Positions 46,994 through 59,470 of a stretch of DNA of 64,000 nt are shown piece by piece. The position numbers were made by a program, and so were the translations under genes. Positions within the stretch are counted from its first letter, which is position 1. Each line of letters begins with the position of its first letter. The DNA lies in the NCBI GenBank assembly GCA_003508835.1, contig PUFA01000007.1, positions 14,159,001 to 14,223,000 on the forward strand. The letters are read 5' to 3'. This DNA is from Eonycteris spelaea. Taxonomy: Eukaryota > Chordata > Mammalia > Chiroptera > Pteropodidae. Under the pieces are notes generated by a model. It ran no database searches and was not told the DNA's origin. It saw only the letters and a program-made list of their open reading frames with translations.

Positions 46994-48919
46994 CTAAAAG
47001 AGAAAAGGCAATTTCTCTCAGTGCCGCTGTGTGTTCAGTCCATTTCTTCAAGCCTAGAGCCTTGACCAGAGAGTCTTGTGATTTTTTTTTTTTTACTCCT
47101 TTCATTGAATTCATGCTACCATTGTTTGAGAATGCCTAAAACAAGTACTCATTAACTGTCAAATGCTGCTGATGTTATTTATATTTTCAAAGGCCCCAGA
47201 AGTCTGCTCCAGACATGTACACTCTAAAGAGCCTAACTCCCGCACAAACAGGCATGCCCCATGACTGAAGCCAAAGCATGCTTTCTCTTTCATCCACCCA
47301 CAGAGACTCCAAGGGAGAGACTCAGCCTTGGGTAGCTTTAGATCACCTTTTTCAAGGAAGCTCAGCCTCTCGGGTCCTGGGGGAAAGAAAGTGGAAGACG
47401 CTCTTTACGACACTATTGAAGCTTACTCAAAATTTTCAAATACACGTTCTGAAAAAGTCGTTCCTGGAGATGCTGAGCGTTGTGGGCTCAAATGTGGTGG
47501 GAGAAACACCCCTGATGTACTACGATAATTAACTACGATACAATTGCTCTTCTGCACAACTTCTCAGAACAGTCCATGCCCTAACATGCATTGCGGATTT
47601 CTCAGAACACATGTAAGGTTTCCAACTTTCTCAAGCTCATTTGACCTCAAAATCTGTATTTTACACTGTCTTAGGGACCACTTTTCCACAGCAAACACTT
47701 TTGAAAGCAGTGGTCTCCTTGTTATCCACCAATCCAATGTTCATTTACCCCAGTGTAGAAATATATCGCTCAACATAATTCGACAAACCTATCTTGAGTG
47801 CTCTGTGTAAGGCACGGGAGAGATACAAAGATGAACAGAGAGCCTACCTACCAGATCAAAGCTTTTTGAAGCAAAGTGTACAATGACTATAACTTGAGGC
47901 ATAATTCAGCTAGTGTCAGAAAAGAGAAGAAAGTGGTACAAGATGTTCAAAAAAGGGCAAAGCTACAGCCCCGCTGGAACAAGAGAAAAGGTTTAGCAGA
48001 GGAGAAGTCCGATATGGCCCTGAAGTTTGGAATTTGATGTGCAGGGGTGGGGGTGACTTTAGCCACAGGGAGTACCTTGAATACAGTGGACAGACGGGGT
48101 GTTTGAAGAACAGTAAGCTACTGTCTGTCTATCTAACAACACAGGCCAGCATTTCCCAACGTTCTCCTGGGGAAGCTGAGTTGCCACATTAGAGGAGGAA
48201 GAGACCCTCCTGACTCTCCCCTCGGTCACAGGGTCACAAGCTGGTGAGCCACCACTGCTCTTGCTGACTGTCTCGAGTGTGACCCGCTCGGCTTCAGCCG
48301 GCAGAGTATCACCAAGGGGTGAGGATTCAGCCTCAGGCAGACCACTCCACAGCAGCAAAGCAAAGCATGCCCAGGCCCTGCACAGCTCCGCATGGGCCAC
48401 CCTCGCAAGGAGGCAGGCACACAGGTTTTAAGGAGCAACTGTTGAGAGCTCTAGGGAGGGGGGAGGTTGGGGTGGGAAGGTCACCGCTGGTCTCGCTGAA
48501 AGGACAGGGCTGAACAGAGACTGATGCCACTGCCACCCACCTCCCGCCCTGAGACTTTTGTATCATACCTTCCGTAAGGAGACCTTAATGATTAAAGGGC
48601 CATTTCCATTTCTGTTTCTAAATTCGGCATTTAAACAAAATGAACCTGAGCTTATTTTGCAAAACCTGATGCAATCTAATCGCAGAACAAGGAGAGCTGG
48701 GTCGGGTCCTCAGGAATGCGCACTTCATTCCTTTCGGTCAAATCCTACTTCCTAACATGCATGGGGCAGGAGGCAAAGTCGGGCTTAGAGTTACTCATAA
48801 AGAAAGGCCATTTACCCTTGTAGTGTGAGACTTTGATACCCATTTTGTCTTGAATCTGCACGCCTGCCTCCTTGCGATGACAAAGGGAGGCTCAGGACAC
48901 GCCTGGCATGGGGCAGCTA

Positions 48920-49090
48920 CTGAGAGCTTCCTATGCGCCAGATGCTGAGCTCAGCTCTTCATCTTTCTGTCTTCCAGAGCCCCTTAATGGAGCAGGATCT
49001 ATGATTACGCCTTTTTCGCTAATTAAAATTAGGCTCAGAGATGCAGAAGAATTTACCCCAGGTCACATGGCTTGACCTGCCAGAGGGCCA
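48920..49090 (-). repeat. MIR SINE
   Basis: Reverse orientation: gagagcttcctatgcgccag, gaatttaccccaggtcacat. Confidence 0.75.
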
Positions 49091-49114
49091 AAGCTAACCA
49101 TCTCAACCACGAGG

Positions 49115-49275
49115 GGCCCCTAGAGGAAGCTCCCCACCCAGGCCACTTGTGCATAAATCTCTAGCTCTATTCCCACAGCTGTGCGGCCTTAGACAAATTA
49201 TCCAGCCCCTCTGTGCTCCAGCATTTCTACCAGGCAGATAATAACTCCTAGTTCTGGTTCTGAGGAGCACTTCTG
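49115..49275 (+). repeat. MIR SINE
   Basis: gccttagacaaattatccag and cccctctgtgctccagcatt represent the MIR core; head-to-head with the preceding MIR. Confidence 0.6.
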
Positions 49276-49441
49276 AAATGTACCTTGCCATTTCTCTTCT
49301 CCTTCTCAATGTTCAAGTTCCTCTGAGAACTCACACACTGGGTTTCAATAAGGCCGAGCGGAGAGGGGGACAGTGCCCAAAAGGGAGATGTTTGTCTGAA
49401 GCACAGCCACTAAATACTACATTTGTCTCCATGGCGTTTAC

Positions 49442-49659
49442 CTGTGATCTCCTCAAAAACGGCATGAAAGCCATCAAAATTCTTGGAGCCATCTGAATGG
49501 AAGAGGACGTGGAGTGAGGAGCCCATGCTTCGGATGGGAGCTGGCCGCTCGTTGCCACAGAAACGCTTGATGATCTGGCCATCGTTGTTGTCTCCATCAC
49601 GGACCTCAACGTAGTCATACTGACACATGTAGTCAAACTCCAGGCTCAACATGACAAAC
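49442..49659 (-). CDS. PAMR1: PAMR1 exon, C-terminal two-thirds of CUB domain
   Basis: 218 bp: G completing Arg, 72 codons, then G of Ala. Acceptor CCCACAG, donor ACAG|GTAAAC. Encodes [22 protein letters not shown], then [15 protein letters not shown] and [18 protein letters not shown]. The Glu of L-E-F-D, Asp of Q-Y-D-Y and Asp of H-S-D-G correspond to the calcium-binding triad of calcium-binding CUB domains. CUB domains mediate protein-protein contacts in secreted developmental and complement proteases, which share the CUB-EGF-CCP-protease order seen here. Intact. Confidence 0.97.
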
Positions 49660-49974
49660 CTGTGGGTAGAGAGGGTAACGGCAGGGAATAGGTGAGCTCT
49701 GGAGAGTGCTGAAACCCCTGGGCAAGTTCAAGGCCAGATGATGAACAGGTCTCTGGAAGAGTGGTGTCATTAGACTGATCTGATAGGAAAATGGTCCTGG
49801 GGGACTTGCGGTCAGATGAATTTCCTTTAGTGGAGGGGTGTGTGCACACCAGAGCACGCCCAGGGGAAGGGATGCCACATTCCATGCAGAGGACCTCTGC
49901 ACGTGCTGGCTCCTCTTCCAGGGGCACTTCTCCTCCCAGTCTGCATGGCTGGGTCCCTCCTGTCCTCAGGGCAG

Positions 49975-50240
49975 CTTAAACACGCCCTCCTCAAAGAGGC
50001 CTCCCTGCCAAATCTTCTGAAAGGAGAGCCCTTGCTTTCTTCATCACGTGCACACAAATTTTCATTCCTCATTTTAATCTCCTTGACTTTGAGAGTAGGC
50101 GCGCACGCGCGCACATGCCTCTCTCCTCCATCAGCCTGCAAATTCCTTACAGGGAGAAGTGGATCATCTGTCTTATTCCGCTGTGCCTAACACAGTGCCT
50201 GGCATACAGAGATGCAAAGTAAGTGCCGAATAGATGACCG
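49975..50240 (+). repeat. L2 LINE 3' end
   Basis: ctcctcaaagaggcctccct, then cacagtgcctggcatacaga and gaatagatgaccgaatgga, the typical L2 terminus. Confidence 0.75.
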
Positions 50241-51099
50241 AATGGATACTATATTGTAATTTTATGAATGGAGAATAGAAAAAGCATATGCTGTCTAGCC
50301 AGACTAAGTAAAGAAAAAACTGCACCACTTCTGTTTGGTGAAAAGATCAGAAGGAAATTATCCTCTTGGTAACAATAATTCTTGCCCCAAGAGAAGAAAT
50401 AGTAGCACCATGCCAGAATTTCAGAATTGGGAGAGATCTGATGAATGGGATTGCCTAAAAGGGATCTTGAGTTTGGAAATAATGGGATAAATCAGATGAA
50501 GAAAGCAGTAATGACTCTAAACTTCCAATTCCAAAAAATGAGAAAAGAGGCAAGCCACGTGCTGGAACAAGAAAGAAAAAATATTTTTCAGAAGACTCCC
50601 AAGGAGTGCCTGTGCATCAAGTTCACAAACTATTTATCTGAACCTTCTCCCTCACATGCTGGAGAAGCTGGAATAGACAGCAAAGCTCAGAACTGCCACC
50701 TGAAAAGTTTTTTACCACTTGGGTAAAAACCCCAAGTCCCAGAATTGGCGAACACTGGAACAGAGGGACAATCAGTCTATTTTAAATGCTCTTAAAGGTC
50801 GTACTAAAAAAGGAACCAGTAACATTGTCACCAGTGTTTAACAAAATTTTTATTTAAAAAAAGAAAACCTTTTGTAATAGAGTATGATACCTATTAATCA
50901 CACTTTGATTAACATCTAAGGACTGACTTCCCATCCGGATGCCACCACTAACTTACTGTGGGCCTTGAGCGATCCATTCCTTCTCGGGTTTGGGTATCTA
51001 TGTCTGTTAACGGGAGGAGAGGGGACAAGGCCACCACCCCCACAGAGATCCCAGGTTTTTTCCCTGAACCAAAATATAAGACATTATAACTTGGATTTA

Positions 51100-51860
51100 C
51101 ATTTATGCATTCATTCGTTTGTTCATTTATGGAACACATTGGTGGCAGGCCTGCTCGGTGTCAGACGCTGTTCTTGGTGCTGAAAGCACAGCCGTGAACC
51201 AGCTAGACACAGTGCCTGCCCTCACGGAGACGAGTTCTCATTCCGAGGACAGGCGATAACCAAGGAAACCCGAAAACAAGGAAATTTTAGAGAATGTTAA
51301 GTGCTATGAAAAAAACAAACCAGGTGAGGGCATACAGAATGACTAAGGAAGGTGAGCTTTTTATACACCATGGTCAAGGAAGACTTCACCACGGACATGA
51401 TATTTGGGCAGACACTTAAATGATAGCATTCAGCTCGCCAAGTGAAGGTCATGGGGAAGAGCAGTGCAGGCAGGGGAGTCTGCAGGTGCAAAGGTCCTGA
51501 GGCAGCAATGAGCTTGGCATGTTTGAGGAACTGAAAGGTCAGAGCGGCTGCAAGGTGGTGAGTAAAGGAGACAGTGGTATGAATTGAGGTCAGTGAGGAG
51601 AAAGGAGCCAGAGCCTGCCTGCATGAGAAGTCTGGATTTTACTCCAAGCTCAAGAGGAAGCCACCGGAAGGTTTCAACAACAGAATAAGGACTTGATTTA
51701 GGATTTTAAAAGGTCACCTTGTCACCTGGAAGACAGCAGATTACGGAGCTGGCAAGAGTGGAAGCAGGAAAGCCGAGTGGGAGGCCTCGAGAGAACCCAG
51801 GTAAGACGTGGTGGCGGCTGCAAGTAGGAGGGTGGCAATGAAGGCAGATGCGGATCCACT
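51100..51860 (+). repeat. old interspersed repeat, family not assigned
   Basis: Starts ttcattcgtttgttcattta; contains gtctgcaggtgcaaaggtcc and gagcttggcatgtttgagga. Same family as 27080-27560. Long (about 760 bp) and without an open frame. Confidence 0.65.
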
Positions 51861-52118
51861 TCAGGTTAGCCTTTGTGGTGTCCTGGCTGTGGTCGGTGAT
51901 AGAAAAGGGGCATCGGGGACGACTGCTCAGCGTTAGGGCTGAACACGGTACATACGCTCCAGAGCGTTTCCATCATTGTTATTCGCCCCGGCCAGCAGGT
52001 GCAGGTTTGACGAGAGGGAAAGAAATCTATTTCCGAGCCTCCCTGGGGCCCTGTCCCAGGCAGGCGATGTGCTTCTTGATCCCTCCCACCACTTTGGATT
52101 TTTGTTTGGGGGAGGAGG

Positions 52119-52159
52119 TTTTTTGTTTTGTTTGTTTTGTTTTGTTTTGTTTTGTTTTG
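52119..52159 (+). repeat. (TTTTG)n tandem repeat
   Basis: About eight TTTTG/TTTG units. Confidence 0.95.
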
Positions 52160-53398
52160 CATTCTAAATCTTAGAGAAACTCTTCAGAGGCCCCTGAGGA
52201 GACCATACGGCCTAGTCCCTGCGCTGCTGGAATACTGACACGTGGCATTTAACACCTGCCCTCATCACCCCTGGTAGACCAGCATGGAGCGCATGAAATG
52301 GAACAACGTGGCTCCTCACTTGTGCCTTGAGCTAACCTTCCTCCAGGAAAGCCCAATTAATGAGCCTGACTCCCAACCCCAGGTCCTCAGGAAGTGGGAG
52401 CACCAGCTACTGAGGACCAGTTCTGATGAGGATTGAGACAGGGGCCTGTTCGGCTGGACCTTTCCAATGCAGGGTGTAACGCTGCCTCCCCAGGAGGACA
52501 GGGAGACATCCGTGGTACCTGCTGGCATGTGGCACTTCTGGGTGCCCTGATTCACCCGGAAAATATTTATTGAAAGTCTGGGCCCTAGAAGATTAGAAAT
52601 TTCCATCACCACCAACCTCCCTACTAGTTAAGTGGACAATGTCCCTAGACACCCAGGGATGAGTGAGTGAGTCTCTGCCTCCCTAGAGAAGCGTTTGCCA
52701 GGAGAGAGGAGATACACTGGAGGCAGAGAGCAGTTCCTTCAATAGTTATTTATGCAACGAGTGCCTAGCAAGCATCTACAGTGTGTGCCACGTACTGATC
52801 CAGGCACTAGGGCACAGCAGGGAACAGTTCTCTCACAAAACAGGACTCTCTTGTGTTACTTATCTATAATCAGGACAAAACTGGACCGACATTTTGGACT
52901 ATGACATGAATTAGACATGAATTGTTGCCACAGAAGAAACGATTTACCTTCTACACAAGTGAGAGAATTGGTTAATTTGTTGCAGGGGTGATTGGTTCCT
53001 GAGCAGAACAGCAGAAGCAGCTGTGAGGAGCACAAACCCAACCTAGAGTGTAAACTTTTGAATTTTTGACCTGTGCCTTTCATTTCGTCACTTCCTTCCC
53101 ACAGAACCCAGCTCAGTACTGGGTGAATAGGAAGACACAGGTGGATTGCTCTCAGTACCTTGGGTCAAAATCATCGGAGCCCCACTGTTCTGGGGTGACA
53201 AGCATGTCACTGGTTGAAGTTTTGACCATGCCAAATCCCACCTGGAATCACTGAGCGGTAAAGAAAAAGTCTCCAAAATGTATTTTCGGCTTTTAAAGAT
53301 AAAGTGTTGGCCCTGAGTCACTAGGATCCAGGGCCCTGGTCCTGTTACTGTGTTTTGTCATAACCTCAGACTCCCTAAGTCTGACCCCTGCCCCTTAC

Positions 53399-53513
53399 CT
53401 TAGCTGGATGATAAACCCAGGCTTGGCGTGAATGGTCCATTCGCAGTGAGCATTTAGCGGGTAGCTCTCCAGCAAAATCTGTCCCTTCGAGGCTCGCATA
53501 ACCTGGCCACATC
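53399..53513 (-). CDS. PAMR1: PAMR1 exon, N-terminal part of CUB domain
   Basis: 115 bp: GA completing an Arg codon, 37 codons, then AG of the next Arg. Acceptor TTCTCAG, donor CTAAG|GTAAGG. Encodes [37 protein letters not shown], including the first two CUB cysteines and the C-x-W-x-I signature. This is the most 5' PAMR1 exon in the window. The preceding exons (signal peptide and N-terminal Cys-rich segment, about 127 residues in human) must lie beyond 64000, since I found no sequence encoding them up to the window end. Confidence 0.97.
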
Positions 53514-53609
53514 CTGAGAAGAGAAGATTGGGTCATGGAAATTAGAGTCAACAGGAAAAGATGGTAGGCCTCCAAGAGCCTCTGATCTCATCCCACACCC
53601 CTGAGAACA

Positions 53610-53825
53610 GAATGGAGGAGATTACTATTTCTCAAGTATTTGGCAATGTGCTAGGCAGTTTACATAGGTTAATTCATTTAATCTACCCAACAGCTTGGAA
53701 AGTGCTTTCATTCCAGTTTTCCAGCTAGGAAAATAGATAAACTGAGAGTTCAATAGCTTGCCTAGCTCCTAAGCAACAGAGCAGAGATTCAAACCTAACT
53801 TTGTCTGCATGTAGAGTCCAAGCCA
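53610..53825 (-). repeat. MIR SINE
   Basis: Reverse orientation, nearly full: tttctcaagtatttggcaat, gttaattcatttaatctacc, gaaaatagataaactgagag, cagattcaaacctaactttg. Confidence 0.85.
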
Positions 53826-54520
53826 TTCTATCATCTTGCTTCTCCAGGACTGCCACGTGCCAGCCTGCTGCCTCTACTTCCAAGGCTCAGAAAGCAGACC
53901 CTCTCCACAGCTTTATGCATGACATTGCTGCCTTGTCTAGAGTCTACATCTGCACAAGACCATTTGGTCTGTCTTCCTGGTACATTCTCTACCCCACAAA
54001 TATAACCCCAAAGCAACTCTTTCCTGATCCCCCTTTATCCAGTTTAGAAAATGTACGTGTTCATTGTTCTAAGAGCAAATATATAATTAATATCTAGTAA
54101 TAAATGTGTAATAAATGCCTCCCTAGTGCATGCCACTGGAAGAGAGACGTGATCTCTGACCAGATTAGTGGGTTTCAATTTTCTTCTAGCTTCCAACCCT
54201 TTTTTCTCAAATTTTATGAAGACCACCGATAAAAATATGGGTCCAAGGGGTCCTTGGTTGAAGCAGAAGCAAGAGCCCAAAGCCCTCCGTCTTCACTATC
54301 ACCTTGTTCCCTAAATTACCTAAGGCAAATCCCAAAGATTTGAAAAACATTGGACTGAGTCATCATTAAATTATATCATATTAAGTAAGATATAATTTAT
54401 ACTAAAGCACAAGTGTGTAAGATATACCCTAGTTTTACAAAAGAGTTTGGGGGAAATGTCTTAAGTTGGTTTTATTTTTTAAAAAATTTATCTGGGCCAT
54501 GTCTATAAATGATATTTTAT

Positions 54521-54716
54521 ACCAGAGTTGGCAATCTATGATCCACGGGCCAAAACCGCCCACTGCCTGATCTAAAGTTTTACTGGAACAGAGCCATGCT
54601 CCTTCTTTTACGCTTTGTCTATGGTTGTTTTCAAGCTAATAACAGCAGCGTTGAGTAGTTACAAGAGACACACAAAAATGAAAATATTTACTGTCTCTTT
54701 TCAGGAAAAGTTTATT
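54521..54716 (+). mobile_element. probable non-autonomous hAT-type DNA transposon
   Basis: Contains ttggcaatctatgatccacg, aagttttactggaacagagc, gttgagtagttacaagagac and aaaatatttactgtctcttt, a compact element I recognise as dispersed in mammals but cannot name with confidence. Confidence 0.55.
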
Positions 54717-55009
54717 TAAGCCAGTTCTATGCAGAAATCCAGTTTGGCATCATACACTCTGGATATGCAGTTATATTCAGTAACCCCACCTCTCCCCTAC
54801 CTCCCAGAAAAAGAGTATAAATTCCTATTCCGGGGGGAAAAAAAAACTCACATCAGTGGGTACTGCTGCATGGGAAGATGACGGCAGTAACAGTCCTGCA
54901 GTGTTAGGGAAAGAGCCCAGACTCCGCTTTTGACAAGCTGTGAGGCCTGAGGCTTGTTACTTTTGTGGAAACTGCTGCCACATTGCACATGCCATTTCTT
55001 CATTAGGGT

Positions 55010-55680
55010 TTTTTACTGCTGCTGCTCTTCTCTGCCAATGGGCAGCATTATCCACCGGTTTCCACTTGTGACTCTTTGTCGAGCCTCAGCTCCGTCATCT
55101 CTCTCTACACTCCAGCCATGTCACTGGTCTCCTTGCATCCATCCTTGTCCCCCCCAATATTCGATTCTGCACACAACGGCCAAAGCCAACGTTGAAATAA
55201 ACGAGATCACATTACTCTCATGATTCGACCCTCCAAAAGGCTGTCCATCATGCAGACACCTTCCTACGATGTTCGCAGGCCTGCCCGACTGCCCAGACCT
55301 GCCCTCTGCCTGGTCGCCACTGCCACCCACCTGCTTGCTCACGCTACTCCAGCCATACCAGCCTCCTTTCTGTTCCCAGCGCCCTGGCACTCACTGTCCC
55401 CTTACCCTAGAAGGCACACCTTCCTCCACGTCTCCTTCCTTTGGGGATTAAGCTCAACTGCCACTGCTTCAAAGAGGCCTTTCTTAACCACCCAGCTGAA
55501 AGATCTTTGTGTTTCTATGGTCACTGTTGTCACTGTATTTTGTTTTTTCATAACACACTATTTGAAATCATCTAGGTTATTTGCTCACTCCCTTGGGTAG
55601 AGCTGGGACCCTTCTAGCTTTCTAGCTGGGACCTAGAATGGAACTGGCATATAACAGGTGCCTTGTAAATAGGTGTGGAA
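55010..55680 (+). repeat. L2 LINE 3' region
   Basis: Pyrimidine-rich L2-type sequence: caccttcctccacgtctcct, gcttcaaagaggcctttctt, followed by ggaactggcatataacaggt at the 3' end. Confidence 0.75.
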
Positions 55681-55689
55681 TTAACAAAT

Positions 55690-55800
55690 GATATTATTAT
55701 AGGCCAGGCACTGGCTCAAAGATTAATACTTTCTCATTTAATCCCCACAAGAAATCTAGAACACATCCATCTCCCTGTTTCCCAGATGCAGAACACTAAG
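55690..55800 (-). repeat. MIR SINE fragment
   Basis: Reverse orientation: aggccaggcactggctcaaa, tttctcatttaatccccaca, gtttcccagatgcagaacac. Confidence 0.75.
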
Positions 55801-55869
55801 GATGGGAGAAGTAGCTAACTTCTCCAAGGCCAGGTGGACAAATCAGAAGACTGTAAATCACTGTTTCAG

Positions 55870-56160
55870 CTGTAAAGCCTTGGTTACATGGAGACTTCAG
55901 CATCCTACTGCCCTTGGTTTGAGAGAGCTTTACCTTGCCTGGCTGTGTGGCCTTGGGAAGTTACTTCATCTCTCAGAACCTCAGTGAACCTGAGTCAAAT
56001 GGGAATAAACCTGACACCTTCTTCTTATGGTTTTGTGAGACTTGAATCAGATTATGCACAGAAAAACCTCAACAGAAAAATCAGTAATGTTAGCTGGTGC
56101 TAATCAGTGGCAGAGCAAGGATTTGAACTTGGATCTGTCTAGCATCAATGCTGGGTCTTG
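55870..56160 (+). repeat. MIR SINEs, composite
   Basis: A plus-strand MIR (ggccttgggaagttacttca, cagaacctcagtgaacctga) runs into a minus-strand MIR end (gtggcagagcaaggatttga). Confidence 0.75.
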
Positions 56161-57230
56161 GCTGACACACTAAACTGTCTTAGGGGCTTCCTAACCCAGC
56201 CCTCTCCCACTCCATTTAGAAGCAGCAGGATTTTTCCATCCCTGCCTCCCCCCACCAAAAAAGATACATTGAATCTTTATCACTCCCCCTACTTTTTGGA
56301 GTGAAGTTTCCTTCTTCTTGCACACCTCACATTCCTCATCGCCCCCATCTGCCCATCTGCCGCCCAGCTACGGAAATGATACATTGGGTGTGAGAGACAA
56401 AAAAAGAAACCTTCCTGCACAGCCCGCGCCCCTCAGGGATGGGCAGCTTCCCAGCCTGCAAGGTGTTAAATCTCAGCTTCCCCAGCAAACTTCCTGCAGG
56501 GACCCCAGTCAGAACCAGCAGTGACTGCTGCCAGCTTGCTTCCGGTTTCTCCCCTGCCTATGCAAGCTGGATCACACAGCAGTGTCACGTCAATGGGGAG
56601 CCAACGCCAGTCCAGTCGGGTCTCCTTGGCAAGACCGTCCAGGCATTGATTGGGCAGCTCCAGGATCTCAGGCAGCCATGGGACGGCTCAGAGCCCCCAA
56701 CCCAACCCGGGCACTGGGCCCTGGACTTGTGGGATGCTAGGCTACTTGTTCCTGCAGGCCCAGGGGTTGTCCCTGCAGAAGGAGCCGGATTCCAAAATGT
56801 GGGACATCTCGGTTCTTCATGATGTTTTCTTTCTCTCGCTCTGGAAGGGAGGGCAGAGTCCCCCAGGATGGGGGACAACTCCATCAACCAGAGACAAAGA
56901 GGCCACTTCTCAGAAATGTGCTCAGGGCGGGGGTGGTGGTGGGTGGGAAGGTTATTAGGCAGAAGAGGAAGGAGCCTCACTCCCTCCCCACATCAAGGGA
57001 CACCATCAGCTTCCTTTCCACTCATGCCTCCACTTGGGGAGTGGGCGGACCTGGGTGCAGCGCAGACTAACTGCACCTCTCTGTCTAGGGCAGAATAGTG
57101 AACACAGCCAAGTGTCCCCGCCAAGGAAGTACTGTTGGCCAACCAAGCAGGTGGTCCCGAGTCTGAATGACCAGGGCAGGCAATGGGCCCAGAAGACAGC
57201 TCAGATTCCCTCACAACGTCTTGCTGCAGG

Positions 57231-57253
57231 AGAAAAGAAGAGAGAGGGAGAGG

Positions 57254-57284
<31 letters not shown>

Positions 57285-57310
57285 TGAGAGTGTGAGTGTG
57301 TGTGTGTGTA
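57231..57310 (+). repeat. (GA)n-(GT)n compound microsatellite
   Basis: About 55 bp of GA-rich repeat passing into (GT)n. Confidence 0.95.
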
Positions 57311-57739
57311 GGGAAATTTGCCAGAGAAGCCAGACAGTCCGCTGGGCTCTCAAATCCTACAGTCATCTCCAACCCACTTGCCCACCCTTCCCCATTGCTA
57401 CACGCCAAAACAGGAGAGGGAGCTGGATAGACCCTGCTTCCACAGAGCTGAAAGGAAATCTTATTAATCTGAACTAGTAAGAAAGCTGGAAGGTTCTCAA
57501 CAAACATGAACACCCCCAGCATGGAGACAGAAGTCTTGTTATCTCCAGCACTGGAGGGGAGGGGGCGGGAGAGAGATGCAACATAGTTCTGAGAAGCAGT
57601 TGGGTTTTCTTTTTTAATCTGTAATCTTTCCTCTCAGGGAAAAAAAGTACTAAAGAAAGCATTCAGACAGAGAGAGGCATTTGCATTCTTTTTCTCTTTC
57701 AAAGATGACTCACGGGGCAGGACTCCCAGTGGTTTAGGG

Positions 57740-57975
57740 GCAGCCTATGAAGCTGAAGTCCAGGTCAGAATCTCATTTCAGCCTTTTTACTATGTGACCA
57801 GATAAACTCTCGGATTCCGCCTCATTTGGAGATGAGACTAACAGTAGCGCCTACACCCATGCTGATGCTATTTCTTCACTTGTTTAAGGATTAAACGAGA
57901 TAGATATTGTACCAAAGCACTTAACATAGTGTCTGGTACATAAAAATGCTCAATAAATGGTAACTAATGTTATTT
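57740..57975 (+). repeat. MIR SINE
   Basis: ccgcctcatttggagatgag, aggattaaacgagatagata, gtgtctggtacataaaaatg, ctcaataaatggtaactaat. Confidence 0.8.
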
Positions 57976-58244
57976 CTTTTGAGCCCTGCCAGGATCTGAG
58001 ACACTATTCGGGCATAAGAATTGCAGGGACAACCCGGGCTCTGACCTCTGCTCTGGGGCCCCTAAGAGTCTCCTGACATCATTGGCTAGAGCCTCAAACC
58101 CATTAGTCCCAAGGGCCCAGGCAGTGGTGGCAAAACAAAGGTCTGGATCACAACATGGGAATGATCCACGAACCAGGCCAAACCTTCCCAGAGGCAGTCG
58201 GAGTGAGGACCTCAAGTGCCTCTCACATCAAAAGGTGATTTAGT

Positions 58245-58450
58245 TTAGAAGATAAGAGACTGGGCTTTAAGGTCCACCTTCTGGCTCTGCCACTTATAAG
58301 CTGCATGACAGTGGAAAAGTTACTTAGCTCCTCTGTGCCTCAGTGTCCTCACCTTTAAAATGGCTGTGATGAGTATTAATGAGTTAGTACATAGAGGTAC
58401 TTAGAACAATGTCTGGTTCATAACAAGCACTAAGTGATGGCTTTTGTCAG
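58245..58450 (+). repeat. MIR SINE
   Basis: Well preserved: ctggctctgccacttataag, aagttacttagctcctctgt, gcctcagtgtcctcaccttt, gtctggttcataacaagcac. Confidence 0.9.
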
Positions 58451-58569
58451 GGGCTCAGGTCTTCATCAGGAACAATCAGATGTCCCGGCAGGAGTGATGC
58501 CACAGCTCACTCTGTGATTTGGCTTACAGTCCCAATCAATTTGACTTCATAATGATTGTTTATTGAAAT

Positions 58570-58680
58570 GGTTATCTCCCCGTGATACAGTTCTGTAGAA
58601 GAGACCTTGTCTGTCTTGCTCACACCCTTATATGCACTGAGTAGGTGCTCAATTAAATGTTAATGGAGTAAATGACTAAC
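58570..58680 (+). repeat. L2 LINE 3' terminus
   Basis: gagaccttgtctgtcttgct, ctgagtaggtgctcaattaa, ending near gttaatggagtaaatga. Confidence 0.65.
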
Positions 58681-58899
58681 CAAACCTCTCTCTGCCCAAT
58701 CAAACCACTTTTAAGGTTTCTCCCACCTCCGCAGTAGCAAATGGTCTGTCTATTCAATTGAAAAAGTTGCCCAACAAGAACTGCACCTGCGACTCTGTTG
58801 CAAAAAGTCTTTCCTCCTTAAAGTCGCCAGGGTCTTCATAACAAACACGCTGAGAAAACCCTGCCAATTCAATTCAAAAGCACGAATAGTTTAGATTGC

Positions 58900-59470
58900 T
58901 CAATAATTTCATTCTTTGTTCTCTGTTTTAGTTTGGTTGATTTCTATTCAATCTGTGTTTAAGTTCCCTGACCATTTCTTCTGTGTAACCATCAGATGTT
59001 AATCTCCTCTATGGAATTATTATTATTTTTTTATCTTTATTTTTTAAATTTCAGATAGTGTAGTTTTCGGTTTTGGGATTTCTCTTTGGTCCTTTTTACC
59101 ACTTTTCAGTTCTATCCTGAAAGTTCTCATCTCTTCTTCCATTATATTCACTTTTCCTGTATTTCATTTACTGTATTTATTTTAAAGTTATTTAAAAGTC
59201 CTTGTCTGGAAATTTCAGTATTTGATCATGCAAGGTATGTTTCTTCTGACTGATTTTTCTCCTGACTGTGGGCTCTATTCTCTTTCTTCTTCACAATAGG
59301 AAAGATATTTTTTCTTTTGATTGGCAATATCCTTTCTTCTATTAGACAGGTGAAATGAGGGACTAACTAGATTGATCCAATCAGAAATTAAGCTGGTTTG
59401 AGGCAGGACTGAGACTATAATTATTCTAAAAGGGTCTTGAAATTCAAGCACCAGGAACCTAACAAAATCT
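58900..59470 (+). mobile_element. old LINE-derived sequence
   Basis: T-rich sequence with aaagtccttgtctggaaatt and gactgatttttctcctgact, a pattern I recall from old L1-family relics. No coding capacity. Confidence 0.5.

Larger units (their letters stand above)
46994..49441 (-). other. PAMR1: PAMR1 intron
   Basis: 2.4 kb between CUB and EGF exons. MIRs lie at 48920-49090 (-) and 49115-49275 (+). The stretch 47000-48900 shows no recognisable element. Confidence 0.93.
49660..53398 (-). other. PAMR1: PAMR1 intron
   Basis: 3.7 kb splitting the CUB domain. Contains an L2 3' end (49975-50240), an unassigned old repeat (51100-51860), a TTTTG repeat (52119-52159) and a fragment of the same unassigned family near 52735-52830. 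The stretches 50240-51090 and 52170-52730 show nothing recognisable. Confidence 0.93.

Noticed and set aside
48059..48400. Minus-strand frame beginning with a signal-peptide-like stretch (A-W-A-C-F-A-L-L-L-W)
   Set aside because: It lies in a PAMR1 intron, does not match the PAMR1 N-terminus as recalled, and has no convincing donor or following exon.
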